Below are positions 61,508 to 64,000 of a DNA stretch of 64,000 nucleotides, in pieces (position 1 is the stretch's first letter; the number at the start of each line of letters is the position of its first letter). The DNA comes from Platanthera guangdongensis. Lineage: Eukaryota; Streptophyta; Magnoliopsida; Asparagales; Orchidaceae. Location of the stretch: assembly GCA_039583875.1 (NCBI GenBank), contig CM077163.1:112911213-112975212 (forward strand). The letters run 5' to 3'. The translations under genes were made by a program, and so were the position numbers. The notes under the pieces are model-generated. The model made no database searches. It was not told the DNA's origin and worked only from the letters and a program-made list of their open reading frames with translations.

Positions 61508-62850
61508 AGATCTACCACCTTTAGGTGAATAGATAACTATTGCCCCACACTATCATCCTAATGACTGTGTGTATCCTTCTAAACCTATTTTGTAAGCACC
61601 ACCTTTGGGTGGATGATTGTTTGCTAGTCATGGAGAAATCCCTATAATATGTGAAACTGTAATCCCACAAGATGACTCGAAACAACAACATTGGCGGTTA
61701 TAGATATTATCATCTTATGGGACTCTTTCACACAGGAATATCTGAATTTTGCCCTAATAAAATGTCGTGTTCCTTTATGAACTTGAGGGCACTGAAGTAC
61801 TACTCAAGTAATCACAATCGCCTATGGTTGTTCTCTTAATGCACTTATTAACAAAACCCTCAATTATTGTCTTCTCAAAATTATGATGAGTTTTAATTTT
61901 AGTGTTCTTTAGTGATCAATTTAAATTGAATTATACTCCAATTAATTTAAAATGAGATTAAATTAAATTGTTCAAGTTCGCTTTGAAACCAACTGTTAGA
62001 TATATGAAGAATGACAACGTTATTTGGAAATTAAGTTTTTGACTTAATTTAATTTTGATGAAAGAATAACGTTAATTTCAGGATCGTCAAGAACAATATA
62101 AATAACCTCTACCAGAGTATAATTGAAATTTTAAAAATTAATAATCACTAATTAAATTGTGAATACAAAATAAAGTAACACGAATGATAGTACGTGTAAT
62201 TAAAAATGAAGCGCAAAATATTTATCACATACCATTTTTTGGTTCAATTTCATGTCGCACAATTGCCGCCACTCCTACGAGCGATCCAATATTTTTCCAA
62301 ATAAAGTTTGTGGCAACAAATACAGCCAATAACATGCAACTCAAAACCTACAAGAGCTTGGAGTTCTTTATGTAATCTCAAGAGAGGAAAAATATTAGTG
62401 CTTGTAAACATAAAATAAAATCTTAGAAAATATGATGTGATTATATCAGCTTTAAGTTCATGTGACATAGACTACCAACAATTATATTTGTATGTAGATC
62501 AACCACAAAAATTGAAAATATAAATATGATGTGTTTGATTATCTAGATCCAATATAAATCTAAGATCTCTTAAGCATAATAGAATCTAATGAATAATTCT
62601 AAGATCTAGACACATACACTTGAAAGTGTAAAGATCCATGCATAAAATAAATCAAGAATATCTTTTGAGATCTGCAATCATGCGGGCCCAAGGCTAAGAA
62701 GAAAATATATACATGCAGCTATAGCTAGTTCTCTATCTAAAGAAAAATTAATTAATACCTTGGGGCTTGAGCACTTGCTGCTCCAAATAAAGAAAAAGCT
62801 CCAAGGTGGCGTGATTCAAGAAAGGGCTAAAGGCTGAAACGCGAAAAGTT
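61508..62850. other. Unassigned AT-rich DNA
   Basis: No gene I can support. 61545-61860 has the look of transposon-derived DNA (TACCACCTTTAGGTGAATAG, then CACCACCTTTGGGTGGATG) but I could not assign it. A minus-strand open stretch at 62250-62468 (ARRSGGNCAT at its end) is too short to interpret. Confidence 0.4.
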
Positions 62851-62871
62851 TCCCTGCGTTAAACGCAGGGA
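62851..62871. repeat. Palindrome TCCCTGCGT-TAA-ACGCAGGGA
   Basis: Perfect 9-bp arms around three bases. A third copy of the arm start, CTCCCTGCA, follows at 62875. It lies about 30 bp upstream of a TATA-like TTTAAATA. Confidence 0.75.
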
Positions 62872-62883
62872 AGCTCCCTGCAT

Positions 62884-63145
62884 TTTTAAATAGGCGGGCC
62901 CACCTACTTTTTTTCTTTCCCTCCACTATTTTTCCTTTCCCTCCATTCTGATGGCTTTCCGAACTTCTTCCGTCGAATACAAGCAGAAGGAAGTTTATCC
63001 CACGGTCGCTTCCTTCCCTCTCTTCCGTCGATCACCAAGTAGAGGTAAGACATTTGTAATAAAAGTGCATACAGCGCATCTGCAATTCAAGTATGGGCTA
63101 CCAAGCACTGGGTGTAGGAGACAATACACGGGGCAAATAACCTAA
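62884..63145 (+). other. Possible promoter and first exon (weak)
   Basis: TTTTTAAATAGG at 62883-62894 could be a TATA element. It is followed by a pyrimidine-rich leader (62910-62947) and an ATG at 62951 opening MAFRTSSVEYKQKEVYPTVA. The frame passes a good plant donor GTAGAG/AG|GTAAGA near 63043 and ends at 63145. The protein is not recognised and no downstream exon is identified. It could equally be a chance arrangement. Confidence 0.2.
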
Positions 63146-63250
63146 TTAGATAAAAAAAATCGACATATCAAACCTTAAATAATTCTCCCTTACTTGTGAT
63201 AGATAAAGCAAAATATAACTGCCCTGAATGTTAAAAGGACCTGCGATGAA

Positions 63251-63672
63251 ATCCGACTGTAAAACACAACATAAACATAACTTGTTAACAAATTGAGTAA
63301 AAACCGACTGTAAAATAGAATAGAAATGTTTCTGGATAAAAACTGTGAAGAAATCCGACTCTAAAAACAATGCAGAAATGTAACTGGATAAAAATGGTGA
63401 AGAACTGCGACTGTAAAACAGAAGTGTGGCTGGTTAAAAATTATGAATAACTCCAACTGTAAAAAAACAACACAAAAATATGGCTGGATAAAAATATGAA
63501 TCATTATGACTGTAATAGTAGAACAAAAAAGTGGCTGGATAAAAAATGTGAATCAATCAGACTGTAAAAACAGCGCAAAAAAGTTGCTGGATAAAAAATG
63601 TGAATCATTCCGACTGTAAAAACAACACAAAATTGTGGCATGATAAAAAATTTGAATCATTCTGACTATAAA
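63251..63672. repeat. ~52-bp tandem repeat, eight units
   Basis: CCGACTGTAAAA (or one-base variants) recurs near 63255, 63304, 63354, 63408, 63452, 63508, 63559, 63609 and 63661. Most units continue GTGGCTGGATAAAAA and TGTGAATCATT. It ends just before a polypurine tract and an LTR start, so it probably belongs to the internal 3' region of a plus-strand element. Confidence 0.85.
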
Positions 63673-63679
63673 ACTTGTG

Positions 63680-63696
63680 AAATGGGGAAGAAAAAA
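63680..63696 (+). other. Polypurine-like tract before a D-family LTR
   Basis: AAATGGGGAAGAAAAAA directly precedes TGTAACATCCC. Position and composition fit a PPT of a plus-strand element. Confidence 0.5.
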
Positions 63697-64000
63697 TGTA
63701 ACATCCCATTTCCAACTAGACCCCTAGGTGTGGTTTTGTCATGGCTAGGTCATGACAAACCCTAGGAAGCCAGGAATGGGCCAAGAGGTAGGAGACAAAG
63801 TGGGGAAACTCATCATGGTCTGCCAATAGTAGAACTCTGAGCAATGGTTTAGGATGACCATGGGCTACACCTTGACCTCAAGACCCTACTACAACCCCCC
63901 CTAATACCTTGGGAGTCCCTTTAGAGCCATAAGGACCCATTGGGGTCAACCATAGAGGCTCAGTTGACCAAGGTCAACCCTAGCCCTTAAAGGGTCAAAC
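63697..64000 (+). mobile_element. Start of a D-family LTR (runs off window)
   Basis: TGTAACATCCCATTTCCAAC and the following ~300 bp match the reverse complement of 22890-23188: TTTTGTCATGGCTAGGTCAT, CTAGGAAGCCAGGAATGGGC and TTGACCNAGGTCAACCC. It is the same LTR terminus as element D in the opposite orientation. Confidence 0.82.

Noticed and set aside
61508..62468. Host gene exons in the AT-rich right part
   Set aside because: Short frames without domains or splice context; the region also contains transposon-like words.

Overview
The window is nuclear DNA of a flowering plant with a repeat-rich genome. I found no host protein gene, rRNA or tRNA gene that I can support. Almost all of the 64 kb is LTR retrotransposons of both superfamilies, nested in one another and broken mainly by in-frame stop codons. 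Plant origin rests on Sirevirus-type Copia elements with the plant-specific third ORF, Tekay-like Gypsy elements with LTRs starting TGTAACGCC, a tRNA-Asp primed Athila/Tat-like element and a TRIM. The species cannot be named from the sequence.

Layout. 1-23188: Gypsy element D on the minus strand. The window opens in its protease; Gag and PBS follow, then a very long 5' LTR split by two nested insertions. These are a 12 kb Sirevirus (Sire1, 3864-15864, TSD AATTG, minus) and a TRIM (16507-21425, TSD AGTCC, minus), which itself holds a circularly permuted Copia (C1, 16801-21165, plus). 23189-25906: a piece of Tekay-like LTR and an Athila/Tat-like 5' end (minus). 25907-28864: the 3' end of a second Sirevirus subfamily (Sire3, plus). 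29100-49691: Gypsy A (plus), carrying a deleted Sirevirus (Sire2, 34321-37409) in its pol and the related Gypsy B (40187-49199, plus) in its 3' LTR region. 49692-50941: unassigned DNA with a GC-rich minisatellite. 50942-56586: the youngest element, a Tork/Tnt1-like Copia (minus) with nearly identical LTRs. 56587-64000: a SINE-like unit, a D-family LTR piece, a minus-strand Sirevirus LTR (Sire4), AT-rich DNA, a 50-bp tandem repeat and the start of another D-family LTR.

Three observations stand out. First, Gypsy D and Gypsy B each have a GT-AG interval (130 and 76 nt) at the same place, between the Gag zinc knuckle and the protease. Removing it keeps the frame exactly and skips stop codons, so a spliced gag-pro junction is likely in this lineage. 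Second, unrelated LTR families carry arrays of short CpG palindromes. TCGACGATCGTCGA-type arrays occur in Sirevirus LTRs, a Sirevirus pol/ORF3 spacer, the Sirevirus gag coding region and the Gypsy B LTRs. CCGCGCGG arrays occur in Gypsy A and Copia C1. GTCCGC arrays occur in the Tork LTR. Third, C1 is ordered INT-RT-RH-LTR-leader-PR, opened inside the protease and flanked by a 20-bp duplication of TRIM sequence. That is the arrangement expected if a one-LTR circle had been captured at a break.

All coding regions are decayed. Most stops are explained by C-to-T or G-to-A transitions, as expected for methylated, silenced DNA.
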